Assembly (NCBI GenBank): GCA_012523775.1 | Contig: JAAYTK010000022.1 | Location: forward strand, 1 to 51,503 | From: Clostridiales bacterium | GTDB taxonomy: Bacteria > Bacillota > Clostridia > Lachnospirales > Lachnospiraceae | Direction of reading: 5' to 3' | DNA length: 51,503 nucleotides | Shown here: positions 42,105 to 49,569 of the stretch, piece after piece | Layout of the letters: each line of letters opens with the position of its first letter | Numbering within the stretch: position 1 is the first letter of the stretch | The notes under the pieces: model-generated | Seen by the model: the letters and a program-made list of their open reading frames with translations, nothing else | What the model was told of the DNA's origin: nothing | The model's database searches: none | Position numbers and translations under genes: made by a program

Positions 42105-42881
42105 CTATGAGTATACATCATAATTTTTCTGGAATATTAAGCGGGTAAGATATTCACGCTCCTCTTCCGAAAGATTTGCATTTTCAAGTAGATCAGGGCG
42201 TCTTTCATAGGTACGCTTGACCGATTCCATCCTTCGATAGGCTTCTATCCTGGCATGGTGTCCTGACAATAGAACCTCGGGTACCTTTCGTCCCATAAAC
42301 ACCTCGGGACGGGTGTATTGAGGATATTCCAACAAATTGTCCTTGAAGGATTCAAATTCAGAGGAATCCTCATTATTAAGTACACCGGGGATTAGCCTGG
42401 CTATCGCATCAATCATTACCATTGCAGGTAATTCACCACCGGTAAGGATATAATCTCCTATGGATATATTATCAGTGACTATCATTTCCAGTACCCGTTC
42501 GTCAATACCTTCATAATGTCCGCATAGGAATATCAGATCCTCTTCCAATGAGAGTTCCTGTGCCATGCCTTGATTAAATATTCTGCCCTGGGGAGTCACA
42601 TAAATGACTCTGGGCTTTTTAAAAGTATCTCCGTTTTTAGATAGCTTAATGTGATTTACCAGGTAGCCATAGGCTTTATATACAGGCTCAGCCTGTATTA
42701 CCATGCCTGCTCCCCCTCCATATGGGTAATCATCGACACGCTTATGCTTATCCTCTGAAAAATCTCTGATGTTTACAGTATTTAATGAAATCAGTCCGTT
42801 TTCTATAGCTCTGCCTGTTATGCTGGTCTTAATTCCTGTCTCAATCATGTCAGGAAATAATGTCAGTACATGAAAATTCAT
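42105..42881 (-). CDS. trmD: tRNA (guanine37-N1)-methyltransferase
   Basis: A 258-residue SPOUT-class methyltransferase making m1G37. The trefoil-knot SAM-binding motifs IFLCGHYEGIDERV and ISIGDYILTGGELPAMVMIDA are visible, preceded by DYPYGGGAGMV. GGTGGG precedes the ATG. The order rpsP-khpA-rimM-trmD-rplS is one of the best conserved in bacteria. Confidence 0.97.
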   Translation of the reverse strand: MNFHVLTLFPDMIETGIKTSITGRAIENGLISLNTVNIRDFSEDKHKRVDDYPYGGGAGMVIQAEPVYKAYGYLVNHIKLSKNGDTFKKPRVIYVTPQGRIFNQGMAQELSLEEDLIFLCGHYEGIDERVLEMIVTDNISIGDYILTGGELPAMVMIDAIARLIPGVLNNEDSSEFESFKDNLLEYPQYTRPEVFMGRKVPEVLLSGHHARIEAYRRMESVKRTYERRPDLLENANLSEEEREYLTRLIFQKNYDVYS

Positions 42882-42906
42882 TTATCCCACCGTACCCTTT
42901 CCAGTT

Positions 42907-43413
42907 CTATAGTAATCCATCCATTAAGTGTACTGTAATCCTTTTGTTCGCTGTATCCACATCCAGAATACAATCCTTAATTGCAGGTAATAATACCTCT
43001 TTATTATCCATAGTCTTTACAACATATACGTCGTTAGCTGCCGAGGTTAAGACCTCGGTTAAAACTCCAAGTTTTGTTCCATCCTCTGTAAATATTTCGG
43101 AATCTAACAGGTCAAATATGAAATATTCATTCTCCTGCAATTCTATGGCATCATCCCTATGAATTAACAGGTCCTTACCCTTATATTTCTCTATATCGTT
43201 TATATCATTTATTTCTTTGAATTTTAAGATAACCAGATTTTTAAAGTATCTAACACCCTCTATTTCTAAAGGAACATATTCTTTTCCCGTATCTAAATAT
43301 ATCTTATTCAATTCTTCAAATCTTTTGGCATCATCGGTGGTTGGATATACCTTAACCTCACCTTTTATACCATGGGTTGTTGTGATGACCCCTACTCTAA
43401 GATAATTCTCCAT
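42907..43413 (-). CDS. rimM: 16S rRNA processing protein RimM
   Basis: A 168-residue 30S assembly factor with an N-terminal RimM barrel beginning [25 protein letters not shown] and a C-terminal PRC-barrel (about residues 90-165, [23 protein letters not shown]). I place the start at 43413 where AGGGAG stands four bases upstream; the frame extends another 24 codons without conservation. A 12-bp hairpin lies in the upstream gap. Confidence 0.95.
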   Translation of the reverse strand: MENYLRVGVITTTHGIKGEVKVYPTTDDAKRFEELNKIYLDTGKEYVPLEIEGVRYFKNLVILKFKEINDINDIEKYKGKDLLIHRDDAIELQENEYFIFDLLDSEIFTEDGTKLGVLTEVLTSAANDVYVVKTMDNKEVLLPAIKDCILDVDTANKRITVHLMDGLL

Positions 43414-43445
43414 GATACTCCCTCTTGCTGCCACATTTGATAAAT

Positions 43446-43474
43446 AGGCTGTTATAAATAAATTACAACAGCCT
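43446..43474 (-). repeat. Hairpin between khpA and rimM
   Basis: AGGCTGTTGTAA can pair with TTATAACAGCCT on the minus strand (12 bp including one G-U) around a 5-base loop. The perfect core is 8 bp. No T tract follows and the rimM ribosome binding site is 20 bases away, so it might be a processing or stability element. Confidence 0.5.
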
Positions 43475-43513
43475 TTGCACTTCACTTAGTAGCAGAGTAT
43501 TGATTTGTCAGAG

Positions 43514-43744
43514 CTATTGCATTATCTCGACAACTACCTTCTTATCATCCTTAGTTGCGGCTGCTTTTACTACGGTACGTATGGATTTAGCAATCCGGCC
43601 TTGTTTGCCAATCACTTTACCCATATCTTCGGAAGCTACCTTTAGTATTACTATAATTGATTTATCGGTTTCTTTCTCCGTAACTACAACCTCATCGGGA
43701 TGATCTACGAGTGATTTAGCAATTACCTCAACTAATTCCTTCAT
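43514..43744 (-). CDS. khpA: KH-domain RNA-binding protein KhpA
   Basis: A 76-residue single KH-domain protein (YlqC). The KH signature is GKVIGKQGRIAKSIRTVVKAAA-like: the sequence shows MGKVIGKQGRIAKSIRTV. KhpA forms a heterodimer with KhpB/Jag and binds many transcripts, influencing cell elongation and division in streptococci. GGAGG precedes the ATG. It lies between rpsP and rimM; the junction with rpsP may fold into a three-way junction enclosing part of its own ribosome binding site. Confidence 0.96.
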   Translation of the reverse strand: MKELVEVIAKSLVDHPDEVVVTEKETDKSIIVILKVASEDMGKVIGKQGRIAKSIRTVVKAAATKDDKKVVVEIMQ

Positions 43745-43807
43745 ATTAACCTCCGTGCTGTCGAAAGACAGCTTAAGTAACTAACTCCATTGGTTACGAT
43801 GGTTAAT
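43745..43807 (-). promoter_or_regulatory. Predicted three-way junction spanning rpsP stop to khpA ribosome binding site
   Basis: The minus-strand RNA has ATTAACC (43807-43801, including the rpsP stop) pairing with GGTTAAT (43751-43745, ending just before the khpA AUG). Inside are two hairpins: GTAAC/GTTAC (43797-43793 with 43781-43777) and GCTGTC-TTTC-GACAGC (43772-43767 with 43762-43757). The closing stem takes part of GGAGG. Structure read by eye; role inferred. Confidence 0.5.
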
Positions 43808-44049
43808 TACATAATACCTGCATTCTTAAAAATCTTACTTACGGTATCAGTCGGCTGTGCGCCGTTAGCTAACCATTTCTTTGCTGCTTCCTCATTAACA
43901 TTGAAAGCACTGGGATTCTTCGTAGGATCATAGGTACCGATTTCCTCGATGAATCTACCATCTCTAGGTGTTCTTGAATCAGAAACAACGATTCTATAGA
44001 AAGGAGCCTTCTTCTGTCCCATTCTCTTTAATCTGATTTTAACTGCCAT
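43807..44049 (-). CDS. rpsP: 30S ribosomal protein S16
   Basis: An 80-residue ribosomal protein starting [11 protein letters not shown], with [30 protein letters not shown] in the core and the family's C-terminal [16 protein letters not shown] choose the start at 44049 with AAGGAGG upstream; the frame is open 32 codons further but that part is not conserved and contains tandem repeats. It follows ffh in the conserved order. Confidence 0.97.
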   Translation of the reverse strand: MAVKIRLKRMGQKKAPFYRIVVSDSRTPRDGRFIEEIGTYDPTKNPSAFNVNEEAAKKWLANGAQPTDTVSKIFKNAGIM

Positions 44050-44102
44050 ATCTTCACCTCCTTGATTTGTATTTATATTTGAAATGTTATCTGAGTGTAA
44101 AC

Positions 44103-44140
44103 CAAGTACCTCGCTTTTAGGCAAGTACCTTGCTTTTATC
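44103..44140. repeat. Tandem 19-bp repeat in the rpsP leader
   Basis: Two copies of a 19-bp unit beginning CAAGTACC(T/C)(T/C)GCTTTTA stand side by side (44103-44121 and 44122-44140), between ffh and rpsP. On the minus strand each carries an (A/G)AGGTACTTG core; the copy at 44122-44133 forms GCAAG-GTA-CTTGC. It may be a duplicated RNA hairpin or protein binding site. Confidence 0.6.
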
Positions 44141-44164
44141 ACCAATTAACATACAAAAGCATGT

Positions 44165-45508
44165 TTACAGTCCAAACGGTAATTTGAAGCCGCCTCTTTT
44201 ACCGCCCTTGCCAATCATACCTGACATCTGCTTCATCATCTTCTTCATCTGATCAAACTGTTTTACAAGGGCATTAACCTCGGATATATCTACGCCTGCT
44301 CCGGCTGCGATTCTTTTCTTACGGGATAAATTAATGATATCCGGATTCGAGCGTTCCTTTTTGGTCATGGAATAAATTATGGCTTCGGTTCTATCCATAG
44401 CCTTTTCATCAATCTCAACATTCTTTAATTGCTTTCCCATACCGGGCAGCATGCTTAACATATCGGATATGCCACCCATCCTTTTGACTTGATTCATCTG
44501 CTCAAGAAAATCATTGTAGTCAAACTCTGCCTTTTTAATCTTTCTTTCCATTTCTCGGGCCTTATTCTCGTCAAATTCGGCCTGAGCCTTATCAATCAAT
44601 GTAAGTATGTCTCCCATGCCAAGAATCCTTGACGCCATACGGTCCGGATAGAAAGGTTCAAGATCAGACAGCTTTTCGCCCATGCCGGCATATAAAATCG
44701 GCCTTCCTGTAACAGCACGAATAGATAATGCGGCTCCGCCCCTGGTATCACCGTCGAGCTTGGTTAGTATGACTCCGTCGATTCCCAGCTTCTCATTAAA
44801 GCTCTGAGACACATTAACCGCATCCTGGCCTGTCATGGCATCAACGACCAGAATTGTCTGATATACCTTAATCTTTGATTTGATTTCCTGTAGTTCTTCC
44901 ATCATGGTTTCATCAACATGAAGTCTTCCTGCAGTATCCAGTATAACAACATTGAAGCCGTTTTTAGAAGCATGCTCAATAGCTGCCTTCGTAATGTCTA
45001 TAGGCTTATGCTTATCTCCCATAGAGAATACGCTGACTCCCTGTTTATCACCGTTTATCTTTAACTGTTCAATCGCAGCAGGTCTGTATATGTCACAGGC
45101 AACCAACAATGGCTTTCTTCCCTTGGATTTAAGCTTTCCTGCTAGCTTGGCGACTGTAGTTGTCTTTCCGGCTCCCTGTAGACCACACATCATGATAACC
45201 GTAATTTCATTCGATGGTAACAGCTGTAGTTCTACTGCTGTAGAACCAAGTAAATTCACCATTTCCTCATTTACTATTTTAATAACCATCTGTCCCGGCG
45301 TCAGACTATTTAAAACATCCTGACCTACAGCCCTTTCCTGTACAGATGCGATAAAATTCTTTACGACCTTAAAGTTGACATCTGCTTCGAGCAATGCCAG
45401 CTTAACCTCCCTAAGGGCTGCCTTAACATCCGCTTCCGAAAGACGGCCTTTTCCCCTTAGGCTCTTAAATATATTCTGAAGCTTTTCGGATAAATTATCA
45501 AATGCCAT
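44165..45508 (-). CDS. ffh: Signal recognition particle protein Ffh
   Basis: A 447-residue SRP54 GTPase that binds signal sequences and SRP RNA and directs them to FtsY. The N domain comes first, then the G domain with GLQGAGKTTT (G1), DTAGRLHVDE (G3), TKLDGDTRGG and the Met-rich M domain near the end (QMNQVKRMGGISDMLSMLPGMGK and MKKMMKQMSGM). AAAGGAG precedes the ATG, which follows ylxM by one base. Confidence 0.97.
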   Translation of the reverse strand: MAFDNLSEKLQNIFKSLRGKGRLSEADVKAALREVKLALLEADVNFKVVKNFIASVQERAVGQDVLNSLTPGQMVIKIVNEEMVNLLGSTAVELQLLPSNEITVIMMCGLQGAGKTTTVAKLAGKLKSKGRKPLLVACDIYRPAAIEQLKINGDKQGVSVFSMGDKHKPIDITKAAIEHASKNGFNVVILDTAGRLHVDETMMEELQEIKSKIKVYQTILVVDAMTGQDAVNVSQSFNEKLGIDGVILTKLDGDTRGGAALSIRAVTGRPILYAGMGEKLSDLEPFYPDRMASRILGMGDILTLIDKAQAEFDENKAREMERKIKKAEFDYNDFLEQMNQVKRMGGISDMLSMLPGMGKQLKNVEIDEKAMDRTEAIIYSMTKKERSNPDIINLSRKKRIAAGAGVDISEVNALVKQFDQMKKMMKQMSGMIGKGGKRGGFKLPFGL

Positions 45509-45509
45509 A

Positions 45510-45884
45510 TCATAGCTCCTTTAAAATATCATCTGTCAATGTGTAAATTAACTGTGTTTTTTCAATATCTCCCGACTTGGGAATCTCTATACAAAGTTCT
45601 TTAATGGAATTAAGCTTCTGCTTAATAACGGTAAACTTTTTCATAAGTGATAATCTGTCTTCATAATCCTTTAATTCCTGAGAACATCTTTTTACTATAT
45701 CATGTACTCCCTGACGGCTGATATTTAATTCCTCGGCAATTTCACTCAAGGATAAATCATGTAGAATATAATCCTCAAAAACACGTTTCTTATGATCACT
45801 GAATAGTTCTCCGTAAAAATCATACAGCATGGATAAATGAACTATCTCATCCAACTTAGCAGTTCCTGAATCAACGTTTGTCAT
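45510..45884 (-). CDS. ylxM: YlxM/UPF0122 SRP-associated protein
   Basis: A 124-residue helical protein with an N-terminal helix-turn-helix (LSLSEIAEELNISRQGVHDIVKR at about residues 49-71). The ylxM gene lies directly upstream of ffh in most Firmicutes; in streptococci the protein takes part in SRP function, so its HTH may bind SRP RNA rather than DNA. It is the first gene of the ylxM-ffh operon with a strong predicted promoter; its ribosome binding site AGGTGG lies in one arm of a perfect 13-bp dyad. Confidence 0.9.
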   Translation of the reverse strand: MTNVDSGTAKLDEIVHLSMLYDFYGELFSDHKKRVFEDYILHDLSLSEIAEELNISRQGVHDIVKRCSQELKDYEDRLSLMKKFTVIKQKLNSIKELCIEIPKSGDIEKTQLIYTLTDDILKEL

Positions 45885-45890
45885 AAAAAC

Positions 45891-45923
45891 ACCACCTGTA
45901 AAGTTTTTTTCTTTACAGGTGGT
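45891..45923. repeat. Perfect 13-bp inverted repeat at the ylxM start
   Basis: ACCACCTGTAAAG, seven T, CTTTACAGGTGGT (45891-45903 and 45911-45923). It begins directly after the predicted -10 box of the ylxM promoter and ends six bases before the ylxM ATG, so it spans the expected transcription start. In read-through RNA from the decarboxylase genes it would form a 13-bp hairpin followed by GTTTTTATG, a terminator-like shape. In RNA started at the local promoter only about half the stem is present. Confidence 0.75.
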
Positions 45924-45952
45924 AGTATATCGAATTAATATGATCTTGTCAA
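45924..45952 (-). promoter_or_regulatory. Strong sigma-A promoter of the ylxM-ffh-rpsP operon
   Basis: A perfect TTGACA (45952-45947), 17 bp, TATACT (45929-45924) on the minus strand, about 40 bp before the ylxM ATG. The match is close to consensus. The perfect dyad beginning at the next base is placed to act as an operator. Confidence 0.8.
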
Positions 45953-45996
45953 GTGAAATTTTCAGGTCATACTTTCAGTCTTTTTTCTCTATATAA

Positions 45997-47409
45997 TTAT
46001 ACCGGATATGCTTTATTAACAGTGTCTGCCTCTGTAACATCAATACCTGTCTTTTGAGCCTGACGGTATTTGAAGAAGTCCATGGCCACCTGTGGGAATA
46101 ATGCATAAGATAATACGTCCTCGTCCTGTTCCTTCCAATCTGCAATTTCTGCCTCTATCTTATGAAGCTCAGGCTCGATTAGATCGGCAGGTCTACATGT
46201 AATAGGCTTCTCATCGCCGATAACCTTTTTCTGTACCTCGGGGTTAAAGGGTTTAACAGTTTTACCGTATTGTCCTGATAAGAGCGCCTTGGATTCCTTT
46301 GTCACCATCTTGTAGCGCTCTCCGGCGAGTACATTCAGAACGGCCTGAGTACCGACTATCTGACTGGATGGTGTAACTAGAGGCGGCTCACCAAAGTCCT
46401 TTCGAACTCTCGGAATTTCCTCTAATACATCATAGTATTTATCCTCAGCCTTCTGTTCCTTAAGCTGTGATACGAGATTAGATAGCATTCCACCGGGAAC
46501 CTGATATAACAATGTCTTAATATCTACTCCCATAACCTTAGGATTAAGTATTCCTATTTCCAGGGATTTATCTCGAATAGGACGGAAATAATCTGCTATC
46601 TCAGCCAGAAGCTTCTGATCAAAGCCTGTGTCATAAGGTGTTCCTTTGAATGTCTCTACCAGTACCTCTGTTGCAGGCTGACTCGTTCCCATTGCAAATG
46701 GTGACATTGCGGTATCGATTATGTCGCAGCCCGCTTCGACAGCCTTCATATAAGTCATGGCTGCCACACCACTTGTATAGTGAGTATGAAGGTCAATAGG
46801 AATCTTTACGGCTTTCTTTAGTGCCGTTACCAATTCTGTTGCGGTATAGGGCACTAACAGTCCTGCCATATCCTTAATACATATGGAGGAGGCACCGAGT
46901 GATTCGATATCCTTAGCCAGCTTAACAAAATAATCGATTGTATATGCTTCACCCAGTGTGTAGCATACTGCTATCTGAGCATGGCCATTTTCTTTATTTG
47001 TAGCATTTACAGCACATTCAAGATTTCTAATATCATTAAGGGCATCGAATATACGAATAATATCAATACCGTTTGCCAGGGATTTTTGAACGAAATACTC
47101 GACCACATCGTCTGCATAGTGGCGATATCCCAATATGTTCTGACCTCTAAAGAGCATCTGAAGCTTCGTATTCTTAAAGCCCTCTCTTATTTTTCGTAAT
47201 CTATCCCAGGGGTCTTCCTTCAGAAAACGCAAGGAAGCATCAAATGTAGCACCACCCCAGCACTCAACTGAATGGTAGCCCACTTTATCCATCTTTTCCA
47301 ATACCGGAAGCATCTCATCAGTTGACATTCTTGTGGCTATCAAGGATTGATGAGCATCACGAAGGATGGTTTCTGTTATTTTAACCGGTCTTTTTACTTG
47401 TTCAGCCAT
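45997..47409 (-). CDS. Oxaloacetate decarboxylase alpha/transcarboxylase 5S-type subunit
   Basis: A 470-residue biotin-dependent carboxyltransferase with the pyruvate-carboxylase-type TIM barrel: ILRDAHQSLIATRM (residues 15-28), the metal-binding KDMAGLL motif and HTHYTSGVAAMTY. It moves CO2 between oxaloacetate or pyruvate and biotin on the carrier protein. It ends without its own biotin domain, so it needs the separate carrier encoded two genes upstream. The start at 47409 has AGGAGG upstream; the longer frame begins in an unusual palindrome. It is the last gene of the cluster. Confidence 0.93.
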   Translation of the reverse strand: MAEQVKRPVKITETILRDAHQSLIATRMSTDEMLPVLEKMDKVGYHSVECWGGATFDASLRFLKEDPWDRLRKIREGFKNTKLQMLFRGQNILGYRHYADDVVEYFVQKSLANGIDIIRIFDALNDIRNLECAVNATNKENGHAQIAVCYTLGEAYTIDYFVKLAKDIESLGASSICIKDMAGLLVPYTATELVTALKKAVKIPIDLHTHYTSGVAAMTYMKAVEAGCDIIDTAMSPFAMGTSQPATEVLVETFKGTPYDTGFDQKLLAEIADYFRPIRDKSLEIGILNPKVMGVDIKTLLYQVPGGMLSNLVSQLKEQKAEDKYYDVLEEIPRVRKDFGEPPLVTPSSQIVGTQAVLNVLAGERYKMVTKESKALLSGQYGKTVKPFNPEVQKKVIGDEKPITCRPADLIEPELHKIEAEIADWKEQDEDVLSYALFPQVAMDFFKYRQAQKTGIDVTEADTVNKAYPV

Positions 47410-47430
47410 TAATTTACCTCCTGTTCTTAT

Positions 47431-47450
47431 TGCATAATTTAAATTATGCA
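47431..47450. repeat. 20-bp perfect palindrome upstream of the 5S-type subunit gene
   Basis: TGCATAATTTAAATTATGCA (47431-47450), a perfect palindrome without spacer, in the 60-bp gap after the OadB gene. It lies 21 bp before the start codon. As RNA it gives at most an 8-bp stem with a 4-base loop; as DNA it could be an operator. Confidence 0.65.
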
Positions 47451-47469
47451 AAGTATTCAATGTTTTGCT

Positions 47470-48621
47470 TTAACCGAATACAGCCAAAAATACACCAGCT
47501 GCTACGGCCGTACCGATAACGCCTGCCACATTTGGTCCCATAGCATGCATCAGTAGGAAATTCGTAGGATCTGCTTCTGCACCAACCTTCTGAGAGACTC
47601 TTGCGGCCATAGGAACTGCGGATACTCCAGCAGAGCCAATCAAAGGATTTATTTTTCCTCCACTTAGCTTACACATTATCTTACCGAAAATTACACCACT
47701 AGCCGTTCCAAATACGAATGCAACCAGACCGAGTCCGACAATCTTTAATGTATTCCAAGTAAGGAAAACTTCTGCGCTTGTGGTTGCTCCTACCGAGGTT
47801 CCCAAAAGTATTACCACAATATACATTAATGCATTGGATGAAACCTCTGTCAATTGACGTACGACACCGCTTTCACGGAATAAATTACCGAGCATAAGCA
47901 TACCAACCAATGGTGCTGTATCGGGTAAAATAAGTACAACTACAATTGTTACTATAATGGGAAACAGAATTCTTTCCAGCTTGGATACCGGTCTTAACTG
48001 CTCCATCTTTATCTTTCTTTCCTTCTCAGTTGTAAGAAGTTTCATAATAGGAGGCTGTATAATCGGAACCAAGGACATATATGAATACGCCGCTACCGCA
48101 ATCGGGCCTAAAAGCTCCGGTGACAGCTTACTTGCCAAGAATATTGATGTAGGACCGTCAGCTCCACCGATTATAGAAATTGATGCGGCTGCTCCGTCTG
48201 TAAATCCAAGTAAAATAGCTCCGAAGTATGCGGTATATATACCAAATTGCGCGGCTGCTCCCAGGAGAAAGCTTGAAGGATTAGCTATCAATGGTCCGAA
48301 GTCTGTCATAGCTCCTACTCCAAGGAAAATAAGTGATGGCCATATACCATATTCATCACCAATATAAAAATAGTGTAATAATCCTCCGGGTACAAGATCA
48401 CCATTCGAATTATAGAATGGTGTAGCCATTATTTGTGGGAAAAGGTTTACTAAGAGCATTCCAAATGCTATTGGTATCAGCAAAAGTGGTTCATAATCCT
48501 TTTTTATTGCCAAATATAAAAGACCACAGGCAACGAAAATCATTATAATATTTTTCACTGTTATATTATAGAATCCCGATGATTCTAATAAATTTGCTAA
48601 CGTGTCTATTAAATAGTTCAT
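47470..48621 (-). CDS. Sodium-ion-translocating decarboxylase beta subunit
   Basis: A 383-residue polytopic membrane protein of the OadB/MmdB/GcdB family that decarboxylates carboxybiotin and pumps sodium ions outward. Conserved parts include ANPSSFLLGAAAQFGIY, SIIGGADGPTSIFLASKLSP with the essential Asp, GNLFRESGVV and INPLIGSAGVSAVPMAARVSQ. About nine to ten membrane segments are visible. GAGGAAGG precedes the ATG. It makes the cluster an energy-conserving sodium pump. Confidence 0.95.
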   Translation of the reverse strand: MNYLIDTLANLLESSGFYNITVKNIIMIFVACGLLYLAIKKDYEPLLLIPIAFGMLLVNLFPQIMATPFYNSNGDLVPGGLLHYFYIGDEYGIWPSLIFLGVGAMTDFGPLIANPSSFLLGAAAQFGIYTAYFGAILLGFTDGAAASISIIGGADGPTSIFLASKLSPELLGPIAVAAYSYMSLVPIIQPPIMKLLTTEKERKIKMEQLRPVSKLERILFPIIVTIVVVLILPDTAPLVGMLMLGNLFRESGVVRQLTEVSSNALMYIVVILLGTSVGATTSAEVFLTWNTLKIVGLGLVAFVFGTASGVIFGKIMCKLSGGKINPLIGSAGVSAVPMAARVSQKVGAEADPTNFLLMHAMGPNVAGVIGTAVAAGVFLAVFG

Positions 48622-48646
48622 TTTCTGTCCTTCCTCTTATAAGGGA

Positions 48647-49060
48647 TTAATCTATAGTAGCTAATAAATCTCCTGATTCCACTGATTGACCGGCTGTAAC
48701 ATTAATACTTGCGATAGTACCGTCATCAGTGGCAACGATTTCATTTTCCATCTTCATAGCTTCAAGAATAAGTATTACTTCACCCTTCTTTATAGCCTGC
48801 CCTACTGATGCCTTTAATGATAATATTTTGCCCGGCATAGGTGAATTAACCTTTGTTTTACCTTCTGTACCTGAAGCAGCCTTCGGTGCCGGTGCATCGG
48901 CCGGTGTCGGAGCTGGGGCAGCCTTTTGTACGGGAGCCTGAGGAACAGGTGTGGGTGCTACCCTAGGTGCGGGAGTGGGAGCCACAGAGGATACACCGTT
49001 ATTTTCTTCAACTGATACTTCGTAGGTATTGCCATTAACTGTGATTGTATAATATTTCAT
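48647..49060 (-). CDS. Biotin carrier protein of the decarboxylase/transcarboxylase
   Basis: A 137-residue biotinyl carrier. The C-terminal biotin domain (about residues 70-137) has the biotinylation motif EAMKMENE with Lys103. It is preceded by a long Pro/Ala-rich flexible linker (about 26-64), typical of the 1.3S/gamma type, and a short N-terminal strand segment KYYTITVNGNTYEV. It carries CO2 between the carboxyltransferases and the membrane beta subunit. GGAGG precedes the ATG. No biotin carboxylase gene is present, so biotin must be charged by decarboxylation of a substrate. Confidence 0.94.
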   Translation of the reverse strand: MKYYTITVNGNTYEVSVEENNGVSSVAPTPAPRVAPTPVPQAPVQKAAPAPTPADAPAPKAASGTEGKTKVNSPMPGKILSLKASVGQAIKKGEVILILEAMKMENEIVATDDGTIASINVTAGQSVESGDLLATID

Positions 49061-49108
49061 GATTAAATCCTCCTTGTAATCTATGGAATAACCGTACTCA
49101 TACGATTA

Positions 49109-49516
49109 TTAAAGATATCTCTTTCTGTTTATTTTTCTTATTGAACGTACAACAAATCCACCGGTTGAAGCATCTGCAGAACTTTCTGAATTATAAGCAG
49201 ATATAGCGGCGGTAATTACTGCTACCAGCTCTTGATCATTCATTAAATTAATTTCCTCCTGACTGACAATCTGTGCGATTGCATTATCCACAGGAGAAAT
49301 TTTTTCATCCGAACTCTTATTTTTCTTCTTTTCAGCCGGCGTAACACCGGGTAAGAATTTAAATAAGCTTATAAGTAAAATAATTAATGTTAGTACGGCG
49401 AATACAATACCCATTCCGAGTAGAGTGTTAATCGATGCCATTTTTAATCTATCGGATAAAGGCCCCTGTGTAAGAAGGATAATTGAATTTTTAATGCCGT
49501 TATTTATTATGGTCAT
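49109..49516 (-). CDS. OadG-like small membrane subunit
   Basis: A protein of about 135 residues with one transmembrane helix (TLLGMGIVFAVLTLIILLISLF, in pieces about residues 30-52) and a hydrophilic tail ending VVRSIRKINRKRYL, matching the OadG/gamma family that assembles the sodium-pump decarboxylase. A second helix-like stretch precedes it. The start is unclear: ATG at 49516 has AAAGG 13 bases upstream, and TTG at 49528 is too close to it. I chose the ATG. It lies between the carboxyltransferase and biotin carrier genes. Confidence 0.75.
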   Translation of the reverse strand: MTIINNGIKNSIILLTQGPLSDRLKMASINTLLGMGIVFAVLTLIILLISLFKFLPGVTPAEKKKNKSSDEKISPVDNAIAQIVSQEEINLMNDQELVAVITAAISAYNSESSADASTGGFVVRSIRKINRKRYL

Positions 49517-49569
49517 AATATTAATCAAACCTTTCTTTAAATGACATTGGTATCATGTGTTAATAGTTG

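Noticed and set aside
42907-43485. RimM with 24 extra N-terminal residues
   Set aside because: The added part overlaps a hairpin and has no conserved residues; a good AGGGAG precedes the internal ATG.
44050-44145. N-terminal extension of ribosomal protein S16
   Set aside because: The added 32 codons cover tandem repeats and the ribosome binding site; S16 normally starts MAVKIRL.
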